A stretch of 35,045 nucleotides of DNA from an uncultured cyanobacterium (lineage in GTDB: Bacteria > Cyanobacteriota > Cyanobacteriia > Thermostichales > Thermostichaceae). Both the position numbers and the translations under genes were made by a program. The stretch lies in contig CALFBB010000057.1 in the NCBI GenBank assembly GCA_937944885.1, forward strand, positions 1 through 35,045, written 5' to 3'. The first letter of the stretch is position 1. Every line of letters begins with the position of its first letter. This document shows positions 1 through 8,382 of this stretch, piece after piece. Under the pieces are notes generated by a model, which had not been told where the DNA came from, did not search any database, and saw only the letters and a program-made list of their open reading frames with translations.

Positions 1-6
1 TCCCAC

Positions 7-27
7 ACGTTGCTCGCAGAGCGACGT
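7..27. other. 9-bp hairpin near the window edge
   Basis: Positions 7-15 pair with 19-27 around a 3-nt loop, with one G-T wobble. No T-run follows on either strand, so it is not a convincing terminator. The remaining bases up to 147 show no supportable gene. It may be the 3' hairpin of a transcript that lies outside the window. Confidence 0.35.
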
Positions 28-147
28 TGGATAACAGTAGTCATGATTTGATACGAACTTCCCGAAGGAAGCGCGAAGATTTACACCCTAAGATTAAGAC
101 ATCCGTTAAGTTTCGTCAACTATCCCACCCCCAACTGAGAACCTCTT

Positions 148-810
148 GTGCCAACTGGCGATTGGATTTTAGGCATTCACACCACAACTCCCGTTTTGGG
201 TCTAGCACTCTTGCCCGTTGAAGAGGGCCTTGGTCGAGGTCACAACCAATGTTGGCCTTTGGATCGGCAAATGGCAGCTCAGCTCCATCCTTGCTTAAAA
301 GAGTTTTTAGCTTCTCAGGATCAGCCGCCGATTGCCGCCATTGCCGTGGCTGTAGGGCCGGGTAGCTTCACGGGCAGCCGGCTGGGGGTGACGGTAGCAC
401 GTGTATTGGGGCAGCAGTTGCAGGTGCCGGTGTTTGGCTACTCGGCTTTGGCAGCGATTGCCCGTCAGGTTTGGCATCTAGAGGGATCCCCGGCGGATCC
501 TCTGACTGTGGCCGTGCAGATGGATGCCAAGCGGCAGGAATGGTACGGAGGTGTTTATCGAGTTGAGCGAGAACAAATTTCAGCCCTGTTGCCGGATCAA
601 ATTTGGTCTCTAGAAGCCTGGGAGGCAGCTCTGAAAAACTGGCCCGAAGCCAAGCAGGTGGACGCTGCTGCTTTTGCAAATCCGGTGCCAGTGGTGGCTT
701 TAGCAGAATTGGCTCGGAGTGATTTTTGGGCCGGGTTGCGACCTTCGTGGCAGAAGGTGTTACCTGTTTATGGCCGTCAACCGCCGATTGATCCTAGGGT
801 GCTGAATTAG
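148..810 (+). CDS. tsaB: tRNA threonylcarbamoyladenosine biosynthesis protein TsaB
   Basis: TsaB is the non-catalytic partner of TsaD in the complex that puts threonylcarbamoyl on A37 of ANN-reading tRNAs in the cytoplasm. The 220-aa product begins with the family's actin-like ATPase-fold strand ([15 protein letters not shown], residues 7-21) and carries the hallmark [11 protein letters not shown] loop at about residues 71-81. Length is close to the usual 220-235 aa. The GTG at 148 is chosen because the conserved first strand starts only six codons later; its ribosome site is weak. It is followed 58 nt later by efp in the same direction, and the set ends at a terminator after accB. The family is clear; the exact start is less so. 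Confidence 0.9.
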   Translation: MPTGDWILGIHTTTPVLGLALLPVEEGLGRGHNQCWPLDRQMAAQLHPCLKEFLASQDQPPIAAIAVAVGPGSFTGSRLGVTVARVLGQQLQVPVFGYSALAAIARQVWHLEGSPADPLTVAVQMDAKRQEWYGGVYRVEREQISALLPDQIWSLEAWEAALKNWPEAKQVDAAAFANPVPVVALAELARSDFWAGLRPSWQKVLPVYGRQPPIDPRVLN

Positions 811-868
811 AGTGGCCCATCGCCACGGTAAGATTGGTAAAGTCCACGCAACGGATCCCCCTGCTGAC

Positions 869-1426
869 ATGATCTCAAGCAACGATTTGCGCCCTGGTAC
901 CTCTGTCGAAATTGATGGAGCCCCTTACAAGGTGATTGATTTCTTGCACGTGAAGCCCGGCAAGGGAGCAGCCTTTGTGCGCACCAAACTCAAGAACATG
1001 CAGACTGGCAACGTTGTTGAGAAAACCTTTCGAGCCGGTGAAACTCTACCTGCTGCCACCATAGAAAAAGTGGACATGCAGTACCTCTATGCTGAAGGGG
1101 ATAATTTGGTGTTCATGGATATGGAGACTTACGAACAAGCTCCAATCAGCGCCGCCCAAATTGGCAGCTCTGTGAAATACCTAAAGGAAAACATGGAAGT
1201 GGCAATCCTGCGGTGGAACGGGCAGATCATCGATGTAGAATTACCCAACACCGTCACGCTTGAGGTGGTGGAAACAGATCCGGGGGTTAAGGGAGATACT
1301 GCTACAGGTGGAACCAAGCCCGCCAAGCTGGAAACAGGTGCGGAAGTGCAGGTACCTTTGTTTATCAAAGTTGGGGAGCGGATTCGTGTCGATACTCGTA
1401 CCGATACCTACTTGGGCCGTGAGTAG
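869..1426 (+). CDS. efp: Elongation factor P
   Basis: EF-P binds the ribosome between the P and E sites and relieves stalling at consecutive prolines. From the ATG at 869 the product is 185 aa, the standard length, and starts [10 protein letters not shown] as in other cyanobacterial EF-P. The domain I loop PGKG is present with Lys32, equivalent to the modified Lys34 of E. coli. The C-terminal OB fold is intact, with [12 protein letters not shown] at the end. A GTG at 812 would add 19 residues unlike EF-P and is rejected. The gene lies between tsaB and accB; the efp-accB order is a familiar cyanobacterial arrangement, so co-transcription is likely. Confidence 0.97.
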   Translation: MISSNDLRPGTSVEIDGAPYKVIDFLHVKPGKGAAFVRTKLKNMQTGNVVEKTFRAGETLPAATIEKVDMQYLYAEGDNLVFMDMETYEQAPISAAQIGSSVKYLKENMEVAILRWNGQIIDVELPNTVTLEVVETDPGVKGDTATGGTKPAKLETGAEVQVPLFIKVGERIRVDTRTDTYLGRE

Positions 1427-1473
1427 TTTCCTCGGCCTGGCTCTGGCTGTTGTGGATAGGTGATGAATCAGGA

Positions 1474-1965
1474 GTGAACTTTCCCTTGGATGCTGTCAAT
1501 TGGCAGGAAATTCGGCTCTTACTCTCAGCCCTCGAAGAGAGTGCTGTTACTGAACTCACTCTTGAGCTCAAAGATTTTCGCCTCACTTTACGCAAAGGGA
1601 TCCCACCTGCTGGGCTGACTCCTTTGGTCAGTTCTGCCCCGCCGCAGACTGCCTCTATTCCTTCTCCGCCACCGGCCCCGGCTGAGACAGTACCTGCTGC
1701 TCGTCAGTTTCCTCCTAGTCATTGGATTGATGTCACAGCGCCTATGGTGGGAACTTTTTACAGTGCACCGGCGCCGGGAGAGACAGACTTTGTCCGCAAG
1801 GGGGAACGGGTCAATAAGGGTCAAACCCTTTGCATCATCGAAGCTATGAAACTGATGAATGAGATAGAAGCTGAAACAGCAGGAGTCGTTACTGAAATTT
1901 TGGTTAGCAATGGGCAGCCGGTGGAATTTGGTCAAGTGTTAATGCGCCTGGATCCAACGGGGTAA
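1474..1965 (+). CDS. accB: Biotin carboxyl carrier protein of acetyl-CoA carboxylase
   Basis: AccB carries the biotin that shuttles CO2 between biotin carboxylase and the carboxyltransferase in the first step of fatty-acid synthesis. The C-terminal biotinyl domain contains the EAMKLMNEIEAE motif; the lysine biotinylated is about residue 126. An N-terminal helical segment and a Pro/Ala-rich swinging linker (about residues 45-85) precede it, giving about 163 aa. The GTG at 1474 is taken because the family-like sequence (NFPLDAVNWQEIRLLL) starts there. A TTG at 1450 would add eight residues. Start choice is uncertain because no well-spaced Shine-Dalgarno is visible for either. It is the last gene before the terminator at 1980. 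Confidence 0.93.
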   Translation: MNFPLDAVNWQEIRLLLSALEESAVTELTLELKDFRLTLRKGIPPAGLTPLVSSAPPQTASIPSPPPAPAETVPAARQFPPSHWIDVTAPMVGTFYSAPAPGETDFVRKGERVNKGQTLCIIEAMKLMNEIEAETAGVVTEILVSNGQPVEFGQVLMRLDPTG

Positions 1966-1979
1966 AAGTTAGTAACAGC

Positions 1980-2006
1980 AGGAGGTTTCATTGGCCTCCT
2001 TTTTTG
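1980..2006 (+). terminator. Rho-independent terminator after accB
   Basis: AGGAGG at 1980-1985 pairs with CCTCCT at 1995-2000 around a short loop and is followed by five more T residues (2001-2005). It sits 15 nt after the accB stop and probably ends the tsaB-efp-accB transcript. Confidence 0.85.
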
Positions 2007-2097
2007 ACCCTGAATAGAGCTCCCAGCGGTATTTATCCACCCTTAAGAAGGATGGGCTAGAGTACAGCTTAAATGCTGAGCTTAGGAGCCAGCCCCG

Positions 2098-4443
2098 ATG
2101 TCCCCACGCTCTTCTTCCTCCTCCGGTTCTACCCCTTTTCCCTTTTTTGAGGCCAAGAATAGTGCGGCGGGTGATGAGCATGAATCTAGCTTACCTCTTG
2201 GGCAACGATTGGTGAAGGCCGGCTTGATTTCCCAATCTCAATTGGCCCAAGCGCTGCGGGAGCAGCAGCAAAACCACCTCAAGTTGGGAGAAATATGTTT
2301 GGAGCGGGGTTGGCTGCAGGTTGCGGATCTCTATCGCTTTCTTCCCAGCCACTCTCTCTCGCTGGGGGAGATCTTGGTGGCATTGGGCTACCTGAATTTT
2401 GAGCAGCTGCGGGTAGCTCTGGCGCAGCAACGGCGTTATGGTCGCAAGCTAGGGGAGATTTTGACTTGGAAAGGCTGGGTCCAGCAGGCAACCTTGGATC
2501 ACGCCTTGGATGTACAGGTACAGTTGCAGCGGCTGGCTGCCCCCAACGCTTGGGAAGCCCTGCAACCCTTTCTGGCTGCTCCGAAGACAGCAGCAGTACC
2601 TCAGCCTGGGGATCCCTTACAGGTGATTCAAACTCAAGGGGAAACTCCCACCTCCTATAAAGCCTCAAGTCTGGAGAGGAAACTAGAAACAGCAGCAGAA
2701 CCCCCGCTGGAGCTAATGGCACCTCTGTTGGATTTCCAGGATCCTGGCTCCTCTCTAGAGCCACAGATGACCCTTGCTGACTACCGCAAACAGGTGGAGG
2801 CTCTGAAATTACAGCTCCAGCTACAGGAGCAGGAGTGGGACAGGATCCTGGCCAACATGAACCGGCAAGTTGCTGATTTTCAGAGCCAGTACCAGCAGCG
2901 GATTCAAGAGTTGGAGGCCACCATCCGTTTACAACAGGCAGAACTTCAGCAACGGGCGAATTTACAGCAGGATTTGATGCTTTGGCGCGAGCAATTGCAA
3001 CGGCTAGAAGCTGATCTGGTCAATGCCCGTGCCGCTGAACAAAGGGCCCAGCAACAGTTGCAAACTCAGCGGGATTGCCATCAATCAGAATTGGAACAAT
3101 TGCAAGAGCAAATCCAGATTCTGCAGAAGGGGCAGTTGGATTCTCTGGGTGCTGTGGCTGATCTGGAAGCTCAGCTAGCCTCTACTCGACAGCAGATGCA
3201 GCAACTTGAGTTGGAACGGGATCAGTTAAAGTTGCAACTTTTGCAAGGGATCCCTCAGGTAGCAACTCCAGACTCGGAGTATTCCGCAGAGGGACAGATC
3301 TCAGAACTGGCCCATCTGCAAGCTCAGGTAACCCGCTTACAAGAGCAACTGGCCAACTCAGAAGCAGAGCTGCGCTCTTGGCAGGAGCGCTATGCCCAGT
3401 TGCAGCAGGAGTACAGCATGCAAGTAACCGAGCTCTCTCGGCGTCCCTCTCTAGAGCAAGTGGAGGTTTTACAAGCGCAACTGCAACAGCTACAGACAGA
3501 AATGACGTCGTTGCTCACGACCAATCGGGAGTACAAAGCACAAATTGCCCAGCAAGAAGAGCAACTGCGACAAAGCCAAGCTCAGATTGCTCAAATGACA
3601 GCAGAACGGGCGGAGATGGATCAGCGCCTAGCGGAACTGGAGGGATCCCTACAAGCTGGCCAGGAGGCATTGGAGCAGGCGCAGCAACAGCTCAAAAGTA
3701 TGGGAGCTCGTCTCATTGCCATCCAAGAACAACGGGCTAAGCTGATGGTGGAGCTGCAACAAGCCCGGGAACTGCTGGCTGCCTATCGAGAGAGCCTGGA
3801 ATCCTTACAAGAGAACCTAAGAATTCAGCAAGACCAGAATCGTCTGTTGCGGGCCAGTTATGAACAACAAAAACTGATTGCCGAAGCAGCACGAGCGGAA
3901 TTGGAAGCTATTCGCGGTCCTGCCGGCTCCGGCGAGGAACAGAGGCCGGGCTTGAGCCCCCTGCTCAGCCGCCTAAGTCAGTTGGGAGGGGTGGAAGATG
4001 AGGAGGAGGAAAAGGATTGGCTTCCCGAGCCTGAGGAAAATGTCGATCCCTTGTTGGCGGACCTCACCCCTTGGGCAAGAAATCTTTTCCAAAACTTGCA
4101 GGAGGCAGGTTTGTTGCATCGACCCCAAATTGAGCAGATTCTCACCACTTGGCAACAGTCAGGGGGGAAGCTCACGACGGCGATTGGCGAATGTGCGGGT
4201 TTGAAGGAAACCACCATTAAGTTTTTTGCTGATGGCGGCTACTCTGCGCGTTTAGCCGGTTGCCGGCGGTTGGAGGAATTCCTCAGGGCTGCTGATTTGC
4301 TTGATCCCACGGTATGGGAGTCTTTACCCTGCATGGATGAGTCCAACCATTGGGGGGATCCCTTGATCGAACGGGGCCTGTTGCGGCCTGAAACGGTTGA
4401 GTATTTCCGCAGGCATTTTCTGCCTCCTCCCCTTAATAGGTGA
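2098..4443 (+). CDS. Coiled-coil protein with MshEN/GspE N-terminal-like repeats
   Basis: This is a 781-aa soluble protein with no signal peptide. Residues 33-135 hold four short helical units of the type LGxxLxxxGxI/LxxxxLxxAL, resembling the MshEN/GSPII_E-N fold found at the N terminus of type II secretion and type IV pilus ATPases. Residues about 225-640 are a long Gln/Glu/Leu-rich coiled coil. A Glu-rich acidic stretch near 655 leads to a C-terminal region (about 665-781) with two or three similar units (for example LQEAGLLHRPQIEQIL and LIERGLLRPETVEYF). No ATPase domain is attached. The ATG has an AGGAG nine bases upstream. Its stop overlaps a possible GTG start of holB, so the two are probably co-transcribed. 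I do not recognise a named gene; a scaffold linked to pilus or envelope machinery is possible but unproven. Confidence 0.8.
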   Translation: MSPRSSSSSGSTPFPFFEAKNSAAGDEHESSLPLGQRLVKAGLISQSQLAQALREQQQNHLKLGEICLERGWLQVADLYRFLPSHSLSLGEILVALGYLNFEQLRVALAQQRRYGRKLGEILTWKGWVQQATLDHALDVQVQLQRLAAPNAWEALQPFLAAPKTAAVPQPGDPLQVIQTQGETPTSYKASSLERKLETAAEPPLELMAPLLDFQDPGSSLEPQMTLADYRKQVEALKLQLQLQEQEWDRILANMNRQVADFQSQYQQRIQELEATIRLQQAELQQRANLQQDLMLWREQLQRLEADLVNARAAEQRAQQQLQTQRDCHQSELEQLQEQIQILQKGQLDSLGAVADLEAQLASTRQQMQQLELERDQLKLQLLQGIPQVATPDSEYSAEGQISELAHLQAQVTRLQEQLANSEAELRSWQERYAQLQQEYSMQVTELSRRPSLEQVEVLQAQLQQLQTEMTSLLTTNREYKAQIAQQEEQLRQSQAQIAQMTAERAEMDQRLAELEGSLQAGQEALEQAQQQLKSMGARLIAIQEQRAKLMVELQQARELLAAYRESLESLQENLRIQQDQNRLLRASYEQQKLIAEAARAELEAIRGPAGSGEEQRPGLSPLLSRLSQLGGVEDEEEEKDWLPEPEENVDPLLADLTPWARNLFQNLQEAGLLHRPQIEQILTTWQQSGGKLTTAIGECAGLKETTIKFFADGGYSARLAGCRRLEEFLRAADLLDPTVWESLPCMDESNHWGDPLIERGLLRPETVEYFRRHFLPPPLNR

Positions 4444-4448
4444 GCTCT

Positions 4449-5450
4449 ATGGCTGAGCTGAGCCGGTCGATTGCCAACCCAAGGGTTCTACCCCCCAATC
4501 ATGTGGTTGGGCAGGAGATAGCGGTGCGTTTGCTGGTGGCAGCTCTGGAGAAAAGCCGCGTTACTTCTGCCTATTGCTTTTTGGGGCCAGAGGGGGTGGG
4601 GCGCAGTTTGCTGGCCCGCTGGTTTGCCCAAGCCCTTTTTTGCGAATCCAGCTCAGAGATCCCCTGTGGGCAGTGCTCCGGTTGTCACTGGCTGCTAACG
4701 GGCAGCCATCCTGACCTGCATTGGGTGAGTCCTACTTATTTGCATCAGGGCCGTCTCATTGCAGCCAACTCGGAAGAAGCGCAAACTTGGCAACGGCGAT
4801 CCCCACCTCAGATTCGCTTGGAGCAAGTACAGGCTGTAACACGGTTTTGTGCCCGTAGACCTATTCGGGCCCAACGCTCGGTGGTGGTCATGGAAGGCTG
4901 TGAAACCTTGGCCGAAGGTGCTGCCAATGCACTGTTGAAAACGCTGGAGGAGCCGGGCTTGGCGCATATCATTCTCCTTGCTCCCCAGAGGACTTCTCTC
5001 CTGCCAACGCTTGTATCCCGTTGTCAGCTGGTGCCCTTTCGCCGCCTCACTCCAGAAGAGGTGAACCAGGTGTTAACTAGGTTGGGCTACGAGGAATTAC
5101 CAGGGATCCCTAGGTCAGAATGGATTGCTTTGGCCCAGGGCAGCCCTGGATTGGCCCTGCTGGCCCACGAGCACTTGCAGCGGATCCCGCTGGATCTGCT
5201 TGGAAATCTCAAACGCTGGCCTCATTCTCTGCCACAAGCCTTGGAATTGGGCAGAGCCATAGCCACCCACTTGGATGTACCCTCACAACTGTGGTTGATT
5301 GACTACCTGCAGCAACACTTCTGGAGGCAGGGATCCCGTCAACCCATCCAGCACCTAGAACATATTCGTCGACAACTGTTGCAGTTTGTGCAACCTCGCC
5401 TCAGTTGGGAGATGAACCTGGCCGGGCTGGATGGAATAGCCGACCCCTAA
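4449..5450 (+). CDS. holB: DNA polymerase III delta' subunit (clamp loader)
   Basis: Delta' is the stator of the clamp loader that places the sliding clamp on DNA. The 333-aa product has a P-loop-like GPEGVGRS (residues 46-53) with Arg in place of the catalytic Lys, fitting the non-hydrolysing role of this subunit. A four-Cys zinc module follows (Cys65, 73, 76, 79), then the highly conserved NALLKTLEEPG segment and a C-terminal helical domain. The ATG at 4449 is preferred; a GTG at 4440 overlapping the previous stop by four bases is the alternative and would add three residues. It converges on sasA with only 20 nt between the stops and no obvious terminator. Confidence 0.92.
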   Translation: MAELSRSIANPRVLPPNHVVGQEIAVRLLVAALEKSRVTSAYCFLGPEGVGRSLLARWFAQALFCESSSEIPCGQCSGCHWLLTGSHPDLHWVSPTYLHQGRLIAANSEEAQTWQRRSPPQIRLEQVQAVTRFCARRPIRAQRSVVVMEGCETLAEGAANALLKTLEEPGLAHIILLAPQRTSLLPTLVSRCQLVPFRRLTPEEVNQVLTRLGYEELPGIPRSEWIALAQGSPGLALLAHEHLQRIPLDLLGNLKRWPHSLPQALELGRAIATHLDVPSQLWLIDYLQQHFWRQGSRQPIQHLEHIRRQLLQFVQPRLSWEMNLAGLDGIADP

Positions 5451-5470
5451 ACCGCAAGTTGTGCAACCTG

Positions 5471-6589
5471 TCACACCCGATATACCGGCAGGGTGAAATG
5501 AAAGCTGCTCCCCTTACCTAGAGTGGACTCTACCCAGATTTGTCCGTAGTGAGCTCGTACAATCTGCCGACACAGGGAAAGCCCAATGCCATACCCCTCC
5601 TGCTGCTGATCCCGCGACAGACGCACCAACTCTGAGAAGATGTTCTCTTGGTCGGCTTCCGGGATCCCTGGGCCCGTATCACTGACGGTGACTTGAACCT
5701 TTTGGCTGGTGCGGTGGACAACATCGAGGCGGATGGATCCCCCGGCAGGGGTGTATTTAATGGCATTGTCCAGCAGGTTAAACACCACCTGACGGATCTT
5801 ATCGGGATCCACATGCACCGAGGGCAGATCTGTTGGAATATCCGACTGAAAGTGCAGTTGTTTGCCCTGGATACGAGGCCAAAGTTCCTCGATCACCGGC
5901 TGACACAGCTCAGGCAACCGGGTTTCTACAGCTCGAATCTGTAGCTCCGAGGCCGTACTACGAGCAGACTCCAGAATATCGGTGATCATGCTGTCCATCT
6001 TGCGCAGCTGCTGGCGGGCATGGTCAAACAATTGCCGCTCTAGCTCCTTGTCCAGGGATCCATTACGCCCCTGTTGTAGGGTTTCTACCGCCAGGGCTGT
6101 AGCAGTCAGTGGGCTACGCAAATCATGCACCAGCATCGCCAAAATGCGGTCCTTGAAATGAAGTTGTTCCCGCAGTTGTGTCCTTTCCTGTCGCAGCAGG
6201 AATAGTTCTTCCGACATTTGTAAGAGGGCTTCCGTCGTGGGTGGGGGAGTGGGATCCTGACCTGCCTGGCTGGAAGCCAAAGCAGCTTGTCTTTGCCAAC
6301 GGGGCCACCATACCTCCAGTTGGGTAGCCAGATCTTCTCCAGCCAAAACCTGGGCAGGCAGGGGTTCTGCCTTCACCAATGCCGGGGTAGCGACTAGCTT
6401 GTAATGCTCCGCCAGGTAGGGGCGCTCCTCCAAGAGCACCACTTCCAAGCGGGCAGGGTGCTGACCTGTCAACCCTTGGATGTGCTGACGCAGCTGCTCG
6501 GCCAGCTCAGCAACACTGGCCCGACTGTTGGTAAACAACAACAGGCGAATCCCCGAGCGGGTAGAGGTACGATCTAGCGATGTCTGCAT
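5471..6589 (-). CDS. sasA: Circadian clock histidine kinase SasA
   Basis: SasA reads the KaiABC oscillator by binding KaiC and passes phosphate to the response regulator RpaA, setting clock-controlled transcription. Residues about 14-100 form the KaiB-like thioredoxin-fold sensor (RLLLFTNSRASVAELAEQL...LVATPALVKAEP), followed by a linker helix. The dimerisation domain has the H box MLVHDLRSPLTAT with the phospho-acceptor His155. The HATPase domain shows the N box (NLLDNAIKY), G1 (DTGPGIP) and G2 (GYGIGLSLC) motifs. The 372-aa length is close to the S. elongatus protein (387). No kai or rpaA gene lies in this window. The ribosome site is weak. Confidence 0.95.
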   Translation of the reverse strand: MQTSLDRTSTRSGIRLLLFTNSRASVAELAEQLRQHIQGLTGQHPARLEVVLLEERPYLAEHYKLVATPALVKAEPLPAQVLAGEDLATQLEVWWPRWQRQAALASSQAGQDPTPPPTTEALLQMSEELFLLRQERTQLREQLHFKDRILAMLVHDLRSPLTATALAVETLQQGRNGSLDKELERQLFDHARQQLRKMDSMITDILESARSTASELQIRAVETRLPELCQPVIEELWPRIQGKQLHFQSDIPTDLPSVHVDPDKIRQVVFNLLDNAIKYTPAGGSIRLDVVHRTSQKVQVTVSDTGPGIPEADQENIFSELVRLSRDQQQEGYGIGLSLCRQIVRAHYGQIWVESTLGKGSSFHFTLPVYRV

Positions 6590-6763
6590 AGGCCAAAACC
6601 AAAGGGGCCAGGGGCAAATGAAAGAGCAACAGCTGCTTGCCAGGGATCCCTCTCCCTCAGACTATTCCCCTTCCTGTTAACCTTCGATCCTAGGAAAAAC
6701 TTGAGAAGCATCATTAAATACAATAGAGAGAACACAATAGAGAAAACGATTTTTCCTCCGTCC

Positions 6764-6791
6764 GTTGTATCTTCCAGGTTGTATCTTCCAG
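6764..6791. repeat. Tandem 14-bp duplication
   Basis: GTTGTATCTTCCAG occurs twice back to back (6764-6777 and 6778-6791), just 3' of the DUF3285 gene. A second imperfect pair, ACAATAGAGA, lies immediately upstream around 6720-6743. The intergenic space 6590-6795 otherwise shows nothing I can name. Confidence 0.8.
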
Positions 6792-6795
6792 AAAG

Positions 6796-6978
6796 TTAGT
6801 GGAATAGGTAGGCCAACCCGACCAAGAGGGCTACCAACCCAACGGACGTGAGCGCAAAGTGCACCAAGGAAGTCTTACCCTTGCGCACCATATTGCGCAT
6901 GGCCAGACGGGTATAACTGAGTTGAGGAGCCGAGGTCTCTGCAACAGAGGGGGAATCTACAGAAGAAGGCTGCGACAT
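6796..6978 (-). CDS. DUF3285 single-TM small protein
   Basis: This 60-aa protein has a disordered Ser/Pro/Gln-rich N terminus, a conserved basic segment (YTRLAMRNMVRKGKTSLVHF, residues 22-41) and one C-terminal transmembrane helix (LTSVGLVALLVGLAYLF). The basic motif plus tail anchor match the small cyanobacterial family DUF3285, whose function I do not know. It is transcribed towards sasA but separated from it by about 205 nt. The ATG at 6978 lacks a strong ribosome site. The 257 nt upstream (6979-7235) show no gene. Confidence 0.8.
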   Translation of the reverse strand: MSQPSSVDSPSVAETSAPQLSYTRLAMRNMVRKGKTSLVHFALTSVGLVALLVGLAYLFH

Positions 6979-7235
6979 TAGGATGCTCAGGGCAACAATT
7001 TAAGGTTACTTTCAGGTTAGCCTAAGCCCGCCCATCGGTGTGCTCTCTTTTGCTCAGAAGACGCCCCATCAAACCTAAGGAAACGGATCCGGCAACGTTT
7101 CTTGGAGCAATCTGGCCAATCAACGGTTCACCCCTTTTTCATAGCCTGGCAGGCAGCGGCTATCCACTGCCCCAACTGCTGGCGCTCCTGATTCAATCCC
7201 GCTGGCGGAATCCTCTGCCCAATCTCAGGACAGGT

Positions 7236-7808
7236 TCAGACAAAGCTACAAGGGATCCGGATGCACTCTTGCAACAGCTGTCGGTAAGCTGGGCCATCCA
7301 TTTCAAAAGCACCGAAGCGGGCCAAATGAGGATTCATCAACTGGGCATCGAAGAGGCGAAACCCCCGCGCCTGCAAGTGCTGCACCAACTTCACCAGCGC
7401 CACCTTGGAACCATTGGGAATGCGATGAAACATCGACTCACCGATAAAGGCCGCTCCCATGGCGATGCCGAGGATCCCACCGGCCAGAGTTTCTCCCTGC
7501 CAGGTTTCAAAGCTGTGGGCAAACCCGGCCTGATGCAAAGACCTGTAGATGTGTTTGAGCTCCGGGCTAATCCAGGTTTGGGGACGGGCTGCACATCCCT
7601 CCACCACTTCCTGGAAAGCAGAATTAATCTTCACCTGGAAGCGCCCGCTGCGCACCAGGGGTCGCAAAGAACGGGGACAATGAAACCGCTCATCCAGAGG
7701 GATCACCGCATGCTGCTTCGTGCCATACCAATTCAGGGATCCCGTTTTTTCATCCGCCATCAAGAAGTAGCCCTGTGCATAGCCACCCAAAATGGCTGCC
7801 ACCTCCAT
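7236..7808 (-). CDS. aat: Leucyl/phenylalanyl-tRNA--protein transferase
   Basis: Aat adds Leu or Phe from aminoacyl-tRNA to the N terminus of proteins starting with Lys or Arg, making them N-degron substrates of the ClpS/Clp route. The 190-aa product carries the conserved GESMF motif near residue 125, an [20 protein letters not shown] core and the [15 protein letters not shown] segment. It is shorter than E. coli Aat (234 aa) because the N-terminal extension is missing, as in many other bacteria. AGGAGG lies about six bases before the ATG, so the start is secure. It follows the cytochrome gene by 36 nt and may be the last gene of the minus-strand run from 13.5 kb. The clpC/clpP3/clpR genes nearby make a functional link attractive but not shown. 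Confidence 0.92.
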   Translation of the reverse strand: MEVAAILGGYAQGYFLMADEKTGSLNWYGTKQHAVIPLDERFHCPRSLRPLVRSGRFQVKINSAFQEVVEGCAARPQTWISPELKHIYRSLHQAGFAHSFETWQGETLAGGILGIAMGAAFIGESMFHRIPNGSKVALVKLVQHLQARGFRLFDAQLMNPHLARFGAFEMDGPAYRQLLQECIRIPCSFV

Positions 7809-7844
7809 TGCCTGCCTCCTGCATATCCACCCAGTGGGCCCAAC

Positions 7845-8327
7845 TCAAGATTGCCAATCGGGGGAGAGGCTGGCAAAATCTCCAAAATTCACCCGGGGAT
7901 GACAATCTATACAACTACTCACCCGTACCGGGCTAGGGAACTCAACTTGCAGGTGCAAAGCCCGGAAGTAGCGAGAATCCGCCAAGCGATAGGGCACCTG
8001 TTCCCCTTGCCTCAAGGGACGCGAATTAGGCCGCAAGTATCCCCAGGCCAACTGTAGGGCTACCCCTGTCAAGGGTTGAATCTGCTGGCCGTAGTGGTTG
8101 GGATCCTGAAGAAGCCGCCTCCAGGTTTCGGTGGGCAAGACTTGCGCCGGCAAGGCCACATGGCAACCGCCACAACTGCGTACATACTGAGCCTGCTCCA
8201 GTTGGGCCTGAGTCAAGCTTGGCTGCGCTCCTGACTTCTGCCCCCATCCTGCCAGCAGGGATCCCGCCAGAACCGCGATCATCCCCCAAATCCAAAGCCG
8301 TCTGCGTCGTCCTCGTAAGCGAGGCAT
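7845..8327 (-). CDS. Dihaem cytochrome c, membrane-anchored or secreted
   Basis: The product, 160 aa from the ATG at 8327, starts with a strongly basic stretch and one hydrophobic segment (LWIWGMIAVLAGSLLAGW), a signal peptide or anchor. Two CXXCH haem sites follow: CGGCH near residue 52 and CIDCH near residue 139. The spacing and the segment LPTETWRRLLQDPNHYG after the first haem resemble the DHC dihaem cytochrome c family (PF09626). It should act outside the cytoplasmic membrane in electron transfer; its partner is unknown. GAGAGG precedes the chosen ATG. An in-frame start at 8405 would overlap the upstream gene and add an atypical 26 residues. It lies 55 nt after the DUF4347 gene and 36 nt before aat. 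Confidence 0.85.
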   Translation of the reverse strand: MPRLRGRRRRLWIWGMIAVLAGSLLAGWGQKSGAQPSLTQAQLEQAQYVRSCGGCHVALPAQVLPTETWRRLLQDPNHYGQQIQPLTGVALQLAWGYLRPNSRPLRQGEQVPYRLADSRYFRALHLQVEFPSPVRVSSCIDCHPRVNFGDFASLSPDWQS

Positions 8328-8382
8328 CCTCTCACACCCTGTAGCAGTGCTCTCCCAATCTAAACCAGGTTTAGCCCTTTCC

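Noticed and set aside
7038-8057. 339-aa open frame on the plus strand
   Set aside because: It lies antisense to aat and the dihaem cytochrome, both of which have clear family motifs. Its translation is compositionally odd and shows no domain.
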